Part shown: positions 36,057 through 45,312 of the stretch, in pieces | How positions within the stretch are numbered: the stretch's first letter is position 1 | Layout of the letters: every line of letters begins with the position of its first letter | Assembly (NCBI GenBank): GCA_947493215.1 | Contig: CANLQE010000001.1 | Location: 434,001-498,000, forward strand | Origin: an uncultured Sphingomonadaceae bacterium | GTDB taxonomy: Bacteria > Pseudomonadota > Alphaproteobacteria > Sphingomonadales > Sphingomonadaceae | Reading direction: 5' to 3' | Length of the DNA: 64,000 nucleotides | The notes under the pieces: model-generated | Seen by the model: only the letters and a program-made list of their open reading frames with translations | Told to the model about the DNA's origin: nothing | The model's database searches: none | Translations under genes and position numbers: made by a program

Positions 36057-39000
36057 TGTCCGTCCCCCTCGCCAAGGTCACTTGGTGGCGGAGCGGCGGG
36101 CGCCCCCATCAAATTTGGGTTGCCGCCACTGGTCACTGGCTCAGAGATTGATCCGGTGCTGCCCATGGGGCGGGTGTTGATTATCGAAACAGTCCGTGAA
36201 ATCGGGCTTTTGCTTGTCGCCTTTTCTTCGGCCTCTTCCTTTTCTTCCTCTGTCACTTCTTCATCCACGCCTTCTTCAACAGCCTCCTGTTGCTCCACGA
36301 TCGTGTCGCGGACGTTAGAGGCTATAGGCGTGTCTTCGCTATTCATGGTTATGCAGACCGTTGCGGTGAGCAAACAACCGTTGATGCTGGATTCAGCAGT
36401 AAAACCGCTGGTCGGCGCTGTCGGGAAAATCGAATCCCGAACATCGCTGTTGATCACTTGGGTACCATCGGCGTTCAGTGTCGCGCCGTAAATGACAACA
36501 TCCAGATCATTTCCGCCTGTCGGAATAATCTCTACTTCGCCGGTTTCTGCGTAGAAACCATAGGCTATCCCGCCCACGCCGACATTTTGGATGAGCAGGG
36601 TCTCTTCGGCTCCAAATGTAATGCGCGCTGCCTGAATGGAACCATCCGGATTGCCCGTCGGTGTGGCTCTCGCCAACAGACTGTCCCGTCCGACAAAGAA
36701 CGGATCAACCGCCAATTGGTCGAGCAAAGCCGTGCTGCCAACATGAATATGCCGCGCGGAAATATCCAGCGTGCCACCGGGCGAGCTACCTTCCATCAGG
36801 ATGCCGCCCGTGTCGCTAGCCACGCTGATGATGTCGCCGGTTAGCGATAGAAGATTGTCCAGTGCCAGATCAGTCAGATTGAGATTGCCCGAAACCCGGA
36901 TATTATTTGCCGAAGATATCTGTAAACTACCGTCGGGGCCAACCAGATTGCTGCTCGCCCCGTTTGAACCGGTCAGGTTCAGGTCACCAATGACGATCCC
37001 GCTCGAGCCATCAGAATTAATGCTGATCACATTGGAACGGAGCCGTCCGGCTTCTGCGTTGCTTAACGCATAGCCCAACGGGCCAGAAGCGACATCGCCG
37101 ATCGAAGCACCGTCTGTACCGCTATTGGTCAATGTCAGTTCGGTGGTATTTTCATCGCCCAGACCGCCGCTCGCGCCGATATCGATATCGCTGGATATCA
37201 ACATTATGGTTGGTGCGGTTAAGGCCCCGCCAAAGCCTGCGAGGCCAGCTGCTTCGACGCTAAACAAGGTCGAAAGTGCCATGTTGCCCTGGCTGACAAA
37301 ATCACCAGCCGTGGCCGCAACCAAATTGCCGCCGGATACAGCGTTGTTGATCGTTATCGAACCACTGGTTGCCACTGGGTCAAGCGCAAACAAGGGTGTG
37401 GGATCGCCATTAGGTCCAAAAAACGTATCCATGCTGGAATTGGCGAGATATATGAAATTATCCGGACCGTTCGCTGTGCTAATAGCGCCCGCCGTGATGC
37501 CAGTGCCGGCCAAGAATATGGCATCGGTAGCGCTAGTGACATTACCGGTGGTTATTGCTGATGGTGTCAATAGGCCAATGGCCGCTGAACCAGTGGAAAG
37601 ATCGCCGGTGGAAATGCCTCCAGCGGTATCGATGGCAATACCCAAGACGCCGCCATTGCCGACGCCTTGTGCTGAAATATTGCCGTAGCTGCCGCTGCCC
37701 AGAGCCTGCGATTCAAAAGCACCGTCCGTCATAATCGCGCCAGTGCCTAAAATCGATTGGTCCGAGTCCAGCCTGATGTCGTCAGTACTGGTCAAACTGC
37801 CGGTCTGCACATTGCCGCCAGCAACTATATCGATCAAACCGCCTGCATTGGCATTTGCCAGGACAAGAGCGTCGGCAGCGTCAACAACAATGTCAGTGCC
37901 TGCATCGATATTGCCACCAGAGATTGTTCCTGTCTGAGATATGATTTGCGCTGACAATACCGCTGTAACATCGGTCAATGTGATAGCATTGAGCGCATCG
38001 GCTTGAACATTCGCGCCAGCATCAATGATACCCGCCATTACCGCACCGGCATTGGCAGTCAGGATGGCATCACCATCCGTATCTATAGCAAGGGCGGTCA
38101 CGTTGCCGCTTACGGACGTCGCCTGTACCGGTCCAACAGCCGTCAGATTGCCCAACATCAGATCCGAATCAGCAGACACGATCACCGCTCCGGTGCTGTC
38201 CAGATCACCGGTCGCTAATGTCCCGGTGGCATCCAGCATAAGATCACCGACGCTCGATAGATTCCCGGTCTGCAAACTGCCGGTTACGGCGATATCGATC
38301 ACGCCACCGCTGACTATGTCGCCAAAGCTGACATCACCGGTGACCGCAGTGATCAAGCCCGCCGCAGCGTCGATATTTGTGCTCAAGATAACATCCGCTG
38401 CTGACGCCAAGAGCGTCGTGCCCCCGACGGACAGCAATCCGGGATTAACGGGCGGTATGCCATCGCTGCTGACGACAAAGGTGCCGTTGGTATCAAGATC
38501 AAGATTGCCGCCGATAGTAATCGCGCCACTATCTGTTACGACAGCGATATTGCTGTCGGTGACCAAAGTCAGGTCATTGGTGACATTGAGCGTGCCATCT
38601 ACGGCAGAGAAAAAACTGGGCGGATCGCCGGCATCGGCGGTATCGCCCGATATAAACGCATCATATGACGCGATCGTTGCTGTACCCTGCACAATATCAA
38701 TGACACCAATCCCGACTGTACTGGTTCCTGCAACAGCGCCTGCTCCGGCATTGGCCGTGCTGAAAATATTGATATTACCCGCGTTCAGCGAACCCTGTTC
38801 GGTTCGGTTTAGGCGATTGGCAACAAATATTAAGGCGTCAGAACCGATTGCATTGCCGCCATTGCCTTGTGTTGCGCCGGCTCCGCCATCTCCGCCAACC
38901 GATTGGGCAGTGTAGCTCACGTCACCGATAGTAACCGGTGAGCCGCGCGGGAGAATTGTCAGTGCACCAGCGAGGGCTTCCCCGCCGTCTCCGCCATCGC

Positions 39001-42000
39001 CAATTATCCCGCCCGTGCCGCCATTACCGCCATTTCCTGCGACAGCATCGGTCGTAATGAACGCGTTGCCATATGTTGCAGACCCCAAAGTGTCTGGGGT
39101 ATCAATGCTGCTGACAGAACCGAGCACAACCCTGGTCGCTTCTGCTGATCCGCCAGAACCGCCATTGCCGCCTGCGCCCAGCCCGCCATCACCGCCAATG
39201 CCGCCGATGCCGCCGACCACAGAACTATTGATGGTCACGTTACCAAGCGTTAATACGCCGCTACCCGCTGTGGCTAAGAGTGATATTTCTTCGCCCGGCA
39301 TAGCATTACCGCCATTGCCGCCGGCACCGCCAGCGATGCCATTGCCGCCATTGCCGGCGCTTGCCAAATTATCAATAACCACGTCGTCAAAACTAATGGT
39401 GCTGAGACCACCAGCTAAGGAACTGGAGGGCCTTATAAATGTCATTCCACCAACAACATTCCCGCCATCAAATCCATCAGCGCTGCTGCCAGCCGTTGCG
39501 TCAGTAGCAATGCTCAGGTTGTTGCCGGTTAGGACGCCACCGCCTCCGCCAGCGGCTGTAATATTGGCAGAACCACCGATTGCGTCGCCGCCGAGACCAT
39601 TTCTCAATGATGTTCCAGCATTGGCAGCGCCTCTTAAAAGAGTGTTTCCGCCGATAGATATCATGCCAGCGGAACCGATCGAAAGCGCCAGCGCTCCGCC
39701 CGTGGCATCACCTGCATTTCCGTTAGAGGCGTCACCACCCACAGCATCAGCAAGCAATGTCGTTCCGCCGGTAATATCGATCAGATTATTTGCGCCGCCA
39801 TTGGCGCTTATATTAATGTTGCCACCAGTGCCGGTGCCACCGCCAGCGCCACCGCGGCCATTGCCTTGGGTACCCAGGTCGAGTGCCCCAGTGACATTTA
39901 TATTCGCATTGTCGCCATTGGCTACCAGCTGAATGGCGCCGCCAGAGGCACTGCCCCCAATAGCTGTGGCCGTTCCGGCTGTTCCAAATGCCGCCCCAAA
40001 CAGGCCGTCAAAGTTGATCGTCGTCCCTGTCTCGGCAATGACATTAATATCGCCACCGGTCGCATTTCCACCATTTCCGCTGGAAAAATTGGCGTGCTCT
40101 GCAAAGGCATTGATGGTCGTTGCGCCCAGATCGACGAGGTTATTTGTTCCGCCGCCACCGGTAATGGTGACAGACCCGCCAACAGTATTGGCACCATTTA
40201 GATTGATGCCCATTTCGGTTGAATCACGGCCTTCGGCGGTAATTGTTGTGGCCGTTCCGACCAGAAGACCTGCGTTACCGCCACTTGCGCCCAGTAAAAC
40301 CGTACCGCCAATGCCGTCCCCGCCATCACTGCCGCTATCAGCATTTCCGCCAAAACCAGTGACACCCAGATTCAATAGAGAGGTCACGTTAATTGTACTA
40401 TTCGCGCCCGCTTGCGCAAAAATGGCGCCGCCGGTGCCGCTGCCTGCGCTCACGCCCATCCCATCGCCGCCGAAGCCTGATGCAATAAGCGTGGTGTCGC
40501 CGACCAGATTCACAATGCCGCCGCCATTGGCGAGCAAGTTCGTTGTTCCGCCGATACCCGCTCCGCCGTCAAAACCACCAAAGCCGTCGGCGGAAGCAAA
40601 GCTGGTGCCGCTTATGGTCAATGTCCCACCATTGGCGATGATGCTCGCGGTACCGCCAGTGCCGTCATCTGGGCCGGATCCGGAAATGCCATTGGCGCTC
40701 AGGTTAACATTATCATTGACCGTCAGATTGCCGCCGCTCGATTCCAACGCGACAGAGCCACCGAAACTGCTGCTTTCGCCAAATGCGTCCGCGTTGAGGT
40801 CAACCGGACCGGTTATCGTAATATTGCCAGGGCCAGATCTGATCGTGCCAGAACCACCTAGTGCGGTTCCGGGCATTCCCAAGCTACTAAAACCGCCATT
40901 GACGGCGCTCGCCAGCTGCACATCCGCGCCGGTCGTTATAATGCCGGTCGCATCGGATGTTGTGATCAACATTGTGCCACCGGTCACATCGCCGCCATTG
41001 CCGAGCGCGTCGCTATTGCCGCCCTGCACCATTCCGCCAGCGATGAGCGTGCCGACAAAATTCAATGTGGTTCCGGAACCAGCATCGATCGTAATGTCAC
41101 CGCCTAGGGCCGAACCGGCATCGCCAGAAAATGCATCCGCACCTAGTGCACCCGTGCCAACTGTCGTGAAGCCTCCAATGTCGATCAGATTATTCGCGCC
41201 GCCCGTGCCAGAAATAGTGATCGTGCCGCCGACGGCATTGCCATTGGTATCATTTAGGCCGCCATTACCCGACGATCCGTTGCTCGCCGCAGAAATGAAT
41301 AGATTGCCGTCAATGGACACAGTTGAGTTGCCATCATTGGCCAATAGTCTGCCGGTACCGCCGATGCCGTCACCGCCATCAACCCCGCTGCCGCTAAAAC
41401 CGCCAATTCCGTCGGCGAACATCGTGACTGCGCCGCTGACATTTACGGCGCCGCCGCCTTCTGCGCCAATCTCTACTGTTCCGCCAAATCCGTCACCAAG
41501 CTTGCCAACGCCGAAATTATCGGCGCCCGTGCCATTGGCACTGAGCATGACATCGCCATTTAAAGTAATGGCTCCGCCGCTGCCGAGGATGCCGATCACG
41601 CCACCGGTGCCGTCTGCCCCGTCCATCACGCCCTGAACATCAGCGCTCAGGTTCGTAATACCATCGACGGTAATCGCGCTACCCGCTCCGTTGGCCATGA
41701 CATCGACAAGATCATCGGCCCGCAATGTCAGGTTGGAGGCAAATGCCATCGCGCCTGCACTGGCGATCGCCGTGATATTGTTCGAAGCGCGCGCGGAAAC
41801 GGCTGATGTGAAACTGTTATTCTCAATTTCGATAGATGCATCAATGCCGTTGACTGGCGTGTTCGCAATGACATCGCCCGCAACATTATGGCCGGCCGAC
41901 AAAATCACCGCATTGCCGACGACATCCGCGGCTCCGGCAATATCAAAGCCGATGTCACCGCCATTTTGGATGGCGATGCTGATCGCGTTATTTTTCGGGA

Positions 42001-42880
42001 CTGCGACCGCATAGACACGGTGATTATCACCCACGCCGCTGCTGGCAGGACCGGCTGTGACACCATCATGACGCAAGGCGACACCGGTTGGGATATCGCC
42101 GTCCGTGCCAATGGTGACGTTAATGTCAAACAGGCCCTGATTAAATGTAATTGATGCCTGTTCCGCCGCGATATAGGCGGCCGAGCCGTTTACGTCGACA
42201 TCGCCCAACTGTCCGACAATAGGCGCAAGCAGGCCGACATAGCTGTTTTCAGGCGTCAGCGTGATCGAAGCACCCGCATCAATTTCCGCAAAAGTTCCGC
42301 TTATCGCCGGGGCGAAATTGGTCGTTCCGCCGGGACCGATAAAATTACCGTCCGGATCAACAAACGGATCAGCAGTGGTCAGGAAAAGCCCGCCGACATC
42401 GATAACCGCCGTTCCGCCAATGACGATACCACCGGGCGCATAAAACCAGACGCTTCCGCCGGGAAGAAATCCACTGAAACCATCAGTAACCTGGGTGGTA
42501 ATATTTCCGTTTAAAATTATCGGCCGCGTATTATCAACCGGGATAATCCGATTAAGGATGGTGAAGTTTGATGGGCCACCCATATCAGTCTGGAAAATCG
42601 CTGCATTACCGTCCGGCAGAAAATCAATGTCCGCGCCATTAACCGCCGTGTCATTGGGCGCCCAATCAATCACCACCTGATCTGCAAAAGCCGTGATGGT
42701 ATCCACAAATGCGTTTGAACTAATGTCAGCGTCACCGGATGAAACGGTAGGCGTCCCTTGAAATGCCGCTTGGGCATGAACGGTTGAGGACGTGCCAAAG
42801 AAAAGGCCAAGGGCAAGCGCTGCGCTGGATCCTAATGGCCGATAGCGAAGCGAATGTAAGGGCCTGGATTTACCGGTCAT
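36053..42880 (-). CDS. Filamentous-haemagglutinin-type exoprotein, TpsA of a two-partner secretion system
   Basis: A 2,275-residue secreted protein. A signal peptide (about 1-36) is followed by a TPS secretion domain (about 37-290) in which the usual NPNGI is replaced by 'APGGIVIG' (148-155). A glycine- and asparagine-rich repeat region (about 360-1,370) has recurring 'GGANNLIDI'-like units; then come about 20-residue beta-helix rungs (about 1,500-1,790), then a C-terminal part. The only two cysteines of the whole chain, C2169 and C2176, lie in 'NGCLLTATVCI'. A Glu-rich segment and the tail 'SEPVTSGGNPNLM' follow. I chose the ATG at 42880, which overlaps the tpsB stop as TAATG and has GGGG 9 bp upstream. 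It probably forms a long surface fibre. Confidence 0.88.
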   Translation of the reverse strand: MTGKSRPLHSLRYRPLGSSAALALGLFFGTSSTVHAQAAFQGTPTVSSGDADISSNAFVDTITAFADQVVIDWAPNDTAVNGADIDFLPDGNAAIFQTDMGGPSNFTILNRIIPVDNTRPIILNGNITTQVTDGFSGFLPGGSVWFYAPGGIVIGGTAVIDVGGLFLTTADPFVDPDGNFIGPGGTTNFAPAISGTFAEIDAGASITLTPENSYVGLLAPIVGQLGDVDVNGSAAYIAAEQASITFNQGLFDINVTIGTDGDIPTGVALRHDGVTAGPASSGVGDNHRVYAVAVPKNNAISIAIQNGGDIGFDIAGAADVVGNAVILSAGHNVAGDVIANTPVNGIDASIEIENNSFTSAVSARASNNITAIASAGAMAFASNLTLRADDLVDVMANGAGSAITVDGITNLSADVQGVMDGADGTGGVIGILGSGGAITLNGDVMLSANGTGADNFGVGKLGDGFGGTVEIGAEGGGAVNVSGAVTMFADGIGGFSGSGVDGGDGIGGTGRLLANDGNSTVSIDGNLFISAASNGSSGNGGLNDTNGNAVGGTITISGTGGANNLIDIGGFTTVGTGALGADAFSGDAGSALGGDITIDAGSGTTLNFVGTLIAGGMVQGGNSDALGNGGDVTGGTMLITTSDATGIITTGADVQLASAVNGGFSSLGMPGTALGGSGTIRSGPGNITITGPVDLNADAFGESSSFGGSVALESSGGNLTVNDNVNLSANGISGSGPDDGTGGTASIIANGGTLTISGTSFASADGFGGFDGGAGIGGTTNLLANGGGIVNLVGDTTLIASGFGGDGMGVSAGSGTGGAIFAQAGANSTINVTSLLNLGVTGFGGNADSGSDGGDGIGGTVLLGASGGNAGLLVGTATTITAEGRDSTEMGINLNGANTVGGSVTITGGGGTNNLVDLGATTINAFAEHANFSSGNGGNATGGDINVIAETGTTINFDGLFGAAFGTAGTATAIGGSASGGAIQLVANGDNANINVTGALDLGTQGNGRGGAGGGTGTGGNINISANGGANNLIDITGGTTLLADAVGGDASNGNAGDATGGALALSIGSAGMISIGGNTLLRGAANAGTSLRNGLGGDAIGGSANITAAGGGGGVLTGNNLSIATDATAGSSADGFDGGNVVGGMTFIRPSSSLAGGLSTISFDDVVIDNLASAGNGGNGIAGGAGGNGGNAMPGEEISLLATAGSGVLTLGNVTINSSVVGGIGGIGGDGGLGAGGNGGSGGSAEATRVVLGSVSSIDTPDTLGSATYGNAFITTDAVAGNGGNGGTGGIIGDGGDGGEALAGALTILPRGSPVTIGDVSYTAQSVGGDGGAGATQGNGGNAIGSDALIFVANRLNRTEQGSLNAGNINIFSTANAGAGAVAGTSTVGIGVIDIVQGTATIASYDAFISGDTADAGDPPSFFSAVDGTLNVTNDLTLVTDSNIAVVTDSGAITIGGNLDLDTNGTFVVSSDGIPPVNPGLLSVGGTTLLASAADVILSTNIDAAAGLITAVTGDVSFGDIVSGGVIDIAVTGSLQTGNLSSVGDLMLDATGTLATGDLDSTGAVIVSADSDLMLGNLTAVGPVQATSVSGNVTALAIDTDGDAILTANAGAVMAGIIDAGANVQADALNAITLTDVTAVLSAQIISQTGTISGGNIDAGTDIVVDAADALVLANANAGGLIDIVAGGNVQTGSLTSTDDIRLDSDQSILGTGAIMTDGAFESQALGSGSYGNISAQGVGNGGVLGIAIDTAGGISTGDLSTGSAAIGLLTPSAITTGNVTSATDAIFLAGTGITAGAISTANGPDNFIYLANSSMDTFFGPNGDPTPLFALDPVATSGSITINNAVSGGNLVAATAGDFVSQGNMALSTLFSVEAAGLAGFGGALTAPTIMLISSDIDIGASGGLGDENTTELTLTNSGTDGASIGDVASGPLGYALSNAEAGRLRSNVISINSDGSSGIVIGDLNLTGSNGASSNLVGPDGSLQISSANNIRVSGNLNLTDLALDNLLSLTGDIISVASDTGGILMEGSSPGGTLDISARHIHVGSTALLDQLAVDPFFVGRDSLLARATPTGNPDGSIQAARITFGAEETLLIQNVGVGGIAYGFYAETGEVEIIPTGGNDLDVVIYGATLNADGTQVINSDVRDSIFPTAPTSGFTAESSINGCLLTATVCITMNSEDTPIASNVRDTIVEQQEAVEEGVDEEVTEEEKEEAEEKATSKSPISRTVSIINTRPMGSTGSISEPVTSGGNPNLMGAPAAPPPSDLGEGDGQ

Positions 42881-44628
42881 TAGCGTTTTCCCCATGGGAG
42901 TAACTTGGTCGTAAAGGACAATAGAAAGCGGACATCGCCCTTGCGGGTCTGCAATCCTGCTGCGCGCGTCGGCAAGGCGATGGTCAGGTCAAGCCGCGCG
43001 CGATCGGAAATAGTGCTGCGCAATCCGCCACCAACTGATAATAATCGCTGCGGATCAAGATTGCCGGGACGGTCCTTGTTCCACACCCATGCCGCATCAA
43101 CAAAAGCAAAGGGCTGGATTGTGACGTTGGACATTTTCGGCGGACTGATCCGCGGACCGCGTGCTTCCAACTGAAAACCGGCGCCATCGTCGCCGATAAT
43201 CACGCCCGGTTCATAGCCGCGCCCAATCGTGTAATTGCCAGCCGAATATTCTTCAAAACTGAACAAGGGATCAAAGGCATATTGCGCTTTGGGACTGATA
43301 AAAAATGACAGCTGCGGCGACACCACATATTCAGCCGAAACCGATGCCCTGATGCTGGTGGCCGTCGGGTCGCCATCAATCCTGCTGGGCAGGGTGACGC
43401 CAGCCGGGCATAGCGGATTGCAACCCTTGCTCGCTCCCAATATGCTTAAACCGCGCCGCAATTCGAGGCTGCCGGCGACCCGCCATTTGGGCGCGCCAGT
43501 CGACGGGTCATCAATGGCGTCGGCGGTAAGGCGGGCATAGGCGACACGCAGCCGGTCCTGGCTCAGCGGTGTAATGAAATTGACCTTCTGGTTCACATAG
43601 TCAAAGCCGCCTGCGACCGTCAGATTGCGGGTCTGGCTGCGAATGACCGGATAGCTTGCCTCGGCCGATGCCAATAAGGTGCGCGCCGTCAGATCAGGCG
43701 TATTGCCACCGCCAAAATCACCCAGATCGGGTTTTGTCCACGCATAGGTGAAACGGCCGTTAAAGCGCAAACCTTCGCCGCCGACACGAAAGCTGTGGCT
43801 TGCTTGCAAAATTTGCTGCTCTCTAAATTCTGCCGTCGAATAGAATGAAATACTGGTGCTATCGCCCATGCCGGTAAGGCCATGAAATTGTGCGCGGACC
43901 TGTCCGCCCCATATTCCGGTGTCCTGTGCGGCCAAATTCTGGATGTTAAAATCCACTTCAAACGGTTTTCTCGTAACCGTAACGTCGCCGATAAGATCTC
44001 CTGCGGCAGTGCCTGCGGGCCGCAAGGTCAGCCGCACGTCGTAACCGGGAAGGTCGCGAGCCAGCAAAAGATAGCGCTCGGCATTATTGCGGTTGAAAAT
44101 GGGATCATCTTCCAGTTTTGCCAGATATCCGCCGATTAATTTCTCCGCACGGCCGGCTTGGCCACGCACCCGTACGCTGGTGATGCGGGCGTAGAGCACT
44201 TCGAATTTTATCTGTCCGCCTTCGATCCGTTGGGCTGGCACTTCTACAGCGGCCAGATAGCCTTTGTTCCTTAACACTGTCGCGGCGGCATCGCGGATTT
44301 CACATACCCGTTTGATCGGCTGTGATTTCCCCAAATAGGGCCCGTAAGTCTGCCGCATTTCTGCTTCGGTTATGCCCTGCAAATTGTTGAAAAACACATC
44401 ATCAATATCGACGCGAATATCATCATATTCCGGCTTATCCAGCGGGCAGGGCGATCGTTCGACATTATCTGTAATCGTGAGACGCGGCTGGTCCTCGCCA
44501 ACCGGAGGAACAACAGGTGCTATCTCGTCGCGCGTAGGCGGATTGATCTGCTGCCCATAGGCAACAGATGCATTAAAGGTCGCCAGCACGCTAGCAGTGC
44601 CAACAAGGCCCCAATTTTTGAATTTCAC
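42880..44628 (-). CDS. Two-partner secretion pore, ShlB/FhaC/HecB family (TpsB)
   Basis: A 582-residue outer-membrane transporter. A signal peptide (about 1-25) is followed by a short linker with proline-rich start (28-50), a POTRA-2-like domain (about 70-155, 'LQGITEAEMRQTYGPYLGK' and 'NKGYLAAVEVPAQRI'), and a 16-strand barrel from about 215. The loop-6 motif 'IGRGYEPG' (G469-Y472) corresponds to the VRGY element of FhaC. The chain ends 'LLPWGKR'. I chose the GTG at 44628, with GGGGA 7 bp upstream, because it begins a perfect signal peptide. The frame is open to a TTG at 44670. It is the first gene of the tpsB-tpsA-CHAT module. Confidence 0.9.
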   Translation of the reverse strand: MKFKNWGLVGTASVLATFNASVAYGQQINPPTRDEIAPVVPPVGEDQPRLTITDNVERSPCPLDKPEYDDIRVDIDDVFFNNLQGITEAEMRQTYGPYLGKSQPIKRVCEIRDAAATVLRNKGYLAAVEVPAQRIEGGQIKFEVLYARITSVRVRGQAGRAEKLIGGYLAKLEDDPIFNRNNAERYLLLARDLPGYDVRLTLRPAGTAAGDLIGDVTVTRKPFEVDFNIQNLAAQDTGIWGGQVRAQFHGLTGMGDSTSISFYSTAEFREQQILQASHSFRVGGEGLRFNGRFTYAWTKPDLGDFGGGNTPDLTARTLLASAEASYPVIRSQTRNLTVAGGFDYVNQKVNFITPLSQDRLRVAYARLTADAIDDPSTGAPKWRVAGSLELRRGLSILGASKGCNPLCPAGVTLPSRIDGDPTATSIRASVSAEYVVSPQLSFFISPKAQYAFDPLFSFEEYSAGNYTIGRGYEPGVIIGDDGAGFQLEARGPRISPPKMSNVTIQPFAFVDAAWVWNKDRPGNLDPQRLLSVGGGLRSTISDRARLDLTIALPTRAAGLQTRKGDVRFLLSFTTKLLPWGKR

Positions 44629-44829
44629 CCAATTTTCCCCAAAAACAGCGCCCCACACGCTGCGTACCAATTACACTAAAGCCAATAGGTTACAAACTGA
44701 AACACACTATTAACTATGGCAAAAAATATTTTTTACAGTGATGGCTATCACAATAGGCGTGCGCAACCGATCGCTCCTATTGGCACGCTATGGAAAACGA
44801 TTGTCTTAGGTAGGCTATTGGGAGGAAGG
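44629..44829. promoter_or_regulatory. Promoter region of tpsB-tpsA-CHAT with repeated CAATAGG heptamer
   Basis: This 201-bp gap precedes tpsB and is far richer in A and T than the flanking genes. CAATAGG stands at 44683-44689 and 44751-44757, and its complement CCTATTG at 44776-44782; a partial copy (CTATTG) is at 44815-44820. The second and third form an inverted pair with 18 bp between the arms. A perfect A6-TA-T6 palindrome fills 44721-44734. The layout suggests a regulator with several sites plus a bendable tract, so the module probably has its own control apart from the lspA-bamF transcript. No clear -35/-10 pair is seen. Confidence 0.45.
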
Positions 44830-45237
44830 TTACTCTGGGGTAGCGGCTTGTGCGCTTTGCCCATCGCCTTCGGGCGCGGCGATAATATCACGGGTTACGC
44901 TGCCTTTATCGACCGTAAAAGTTCCTGCATCACCGACGGAAGAACGAATTCCAGCGTCTGCGCTGCCGGCTTGACCAACAATTGCGGTTTCCGTGACACT
45001 GCGCGCTTGCGCTCCGCCAAACATGGCTTCCAAAGTCTGTTGCTGGACACCGCCGGTTTGCGGACGTGGCTGGCCGGGCTGTGGCGGGGTTAGAGCGAAA
45101 TCTGGCGGGATTACCAACGGCGCCTGACGCGTCACGGCAAATTCGTCGGGACGATCGCGGTCAAACAAGCCGCTCGAACCGCAAGCAGATAGTCCAACCA
45201 GCGAGACCAGGCTGATACCAATTACTGATTTACGCAT
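44830..45237 (-). CDS. DUF3035 lipoprotein, BamF-like outer membrane assembly subunit
   Basis: A 135-residue lipoprotein: 'SLVGLSAC' puts the lipidated cysteine at C19. The 'PDEFAVTRQAPLVIPPDFALTPP' region (about 30-52, a DEF-V-x-x-PLxxPP-F motif) is the DUF3035 signature. The rest is Gln-, Ala- and Ser-rich and looks unfolded. In Caulobacter such a lipoprotein copurifies with the BAM complex. I chose the ATG at 45237, with GAGGGAA upstream. It follows lspA by 75 bp; lspA makes the peptidase that matures lipoproteins like this one. The secretion module starts 201 bp downstream. Confidence 0.85.
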   Translation of the reverse strand: MRKSVIGISLVSLVGLSACGSSGLFDRDRPDEFAVTRQAPLVIPPDFALTPPQPGQPRPQTGGVQQQTLEAMFGGAQARSVTETAIVGQAGSADAGIRSSVGDAGTFTVDKGSVTRDIIAAPEGDGQSAQAATPE

Positions 45238-45312
45238 ATTCACTTCCCTCAAATTCTTTTTTCAAGCCTTGCCGGGCTCTTTGCCATGGGTCAACTGTCG
45301 CCAAGCTGAATA

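Noticed and set aside
38820-39380. Repeated CCGCCATTGCCGCC-like words suggesting a CRISPR array or minisatellite
   Set aside because: The repeats are in phase with the tpsA codons for Gly-Gly-Asn stretches, are not of constant length and lack unique spacers.
36290-42680. Many plus-strand open frames opposite tpsA, up to 567 codons, rich in Pro, Ala and Val
   Set aside because: They are the antisense of the Gly/Asn/Thr-rich repeats of tpsA; codon phase makes stops rare. None has a recognisable domain and the true frame has a signal peptide and partners.
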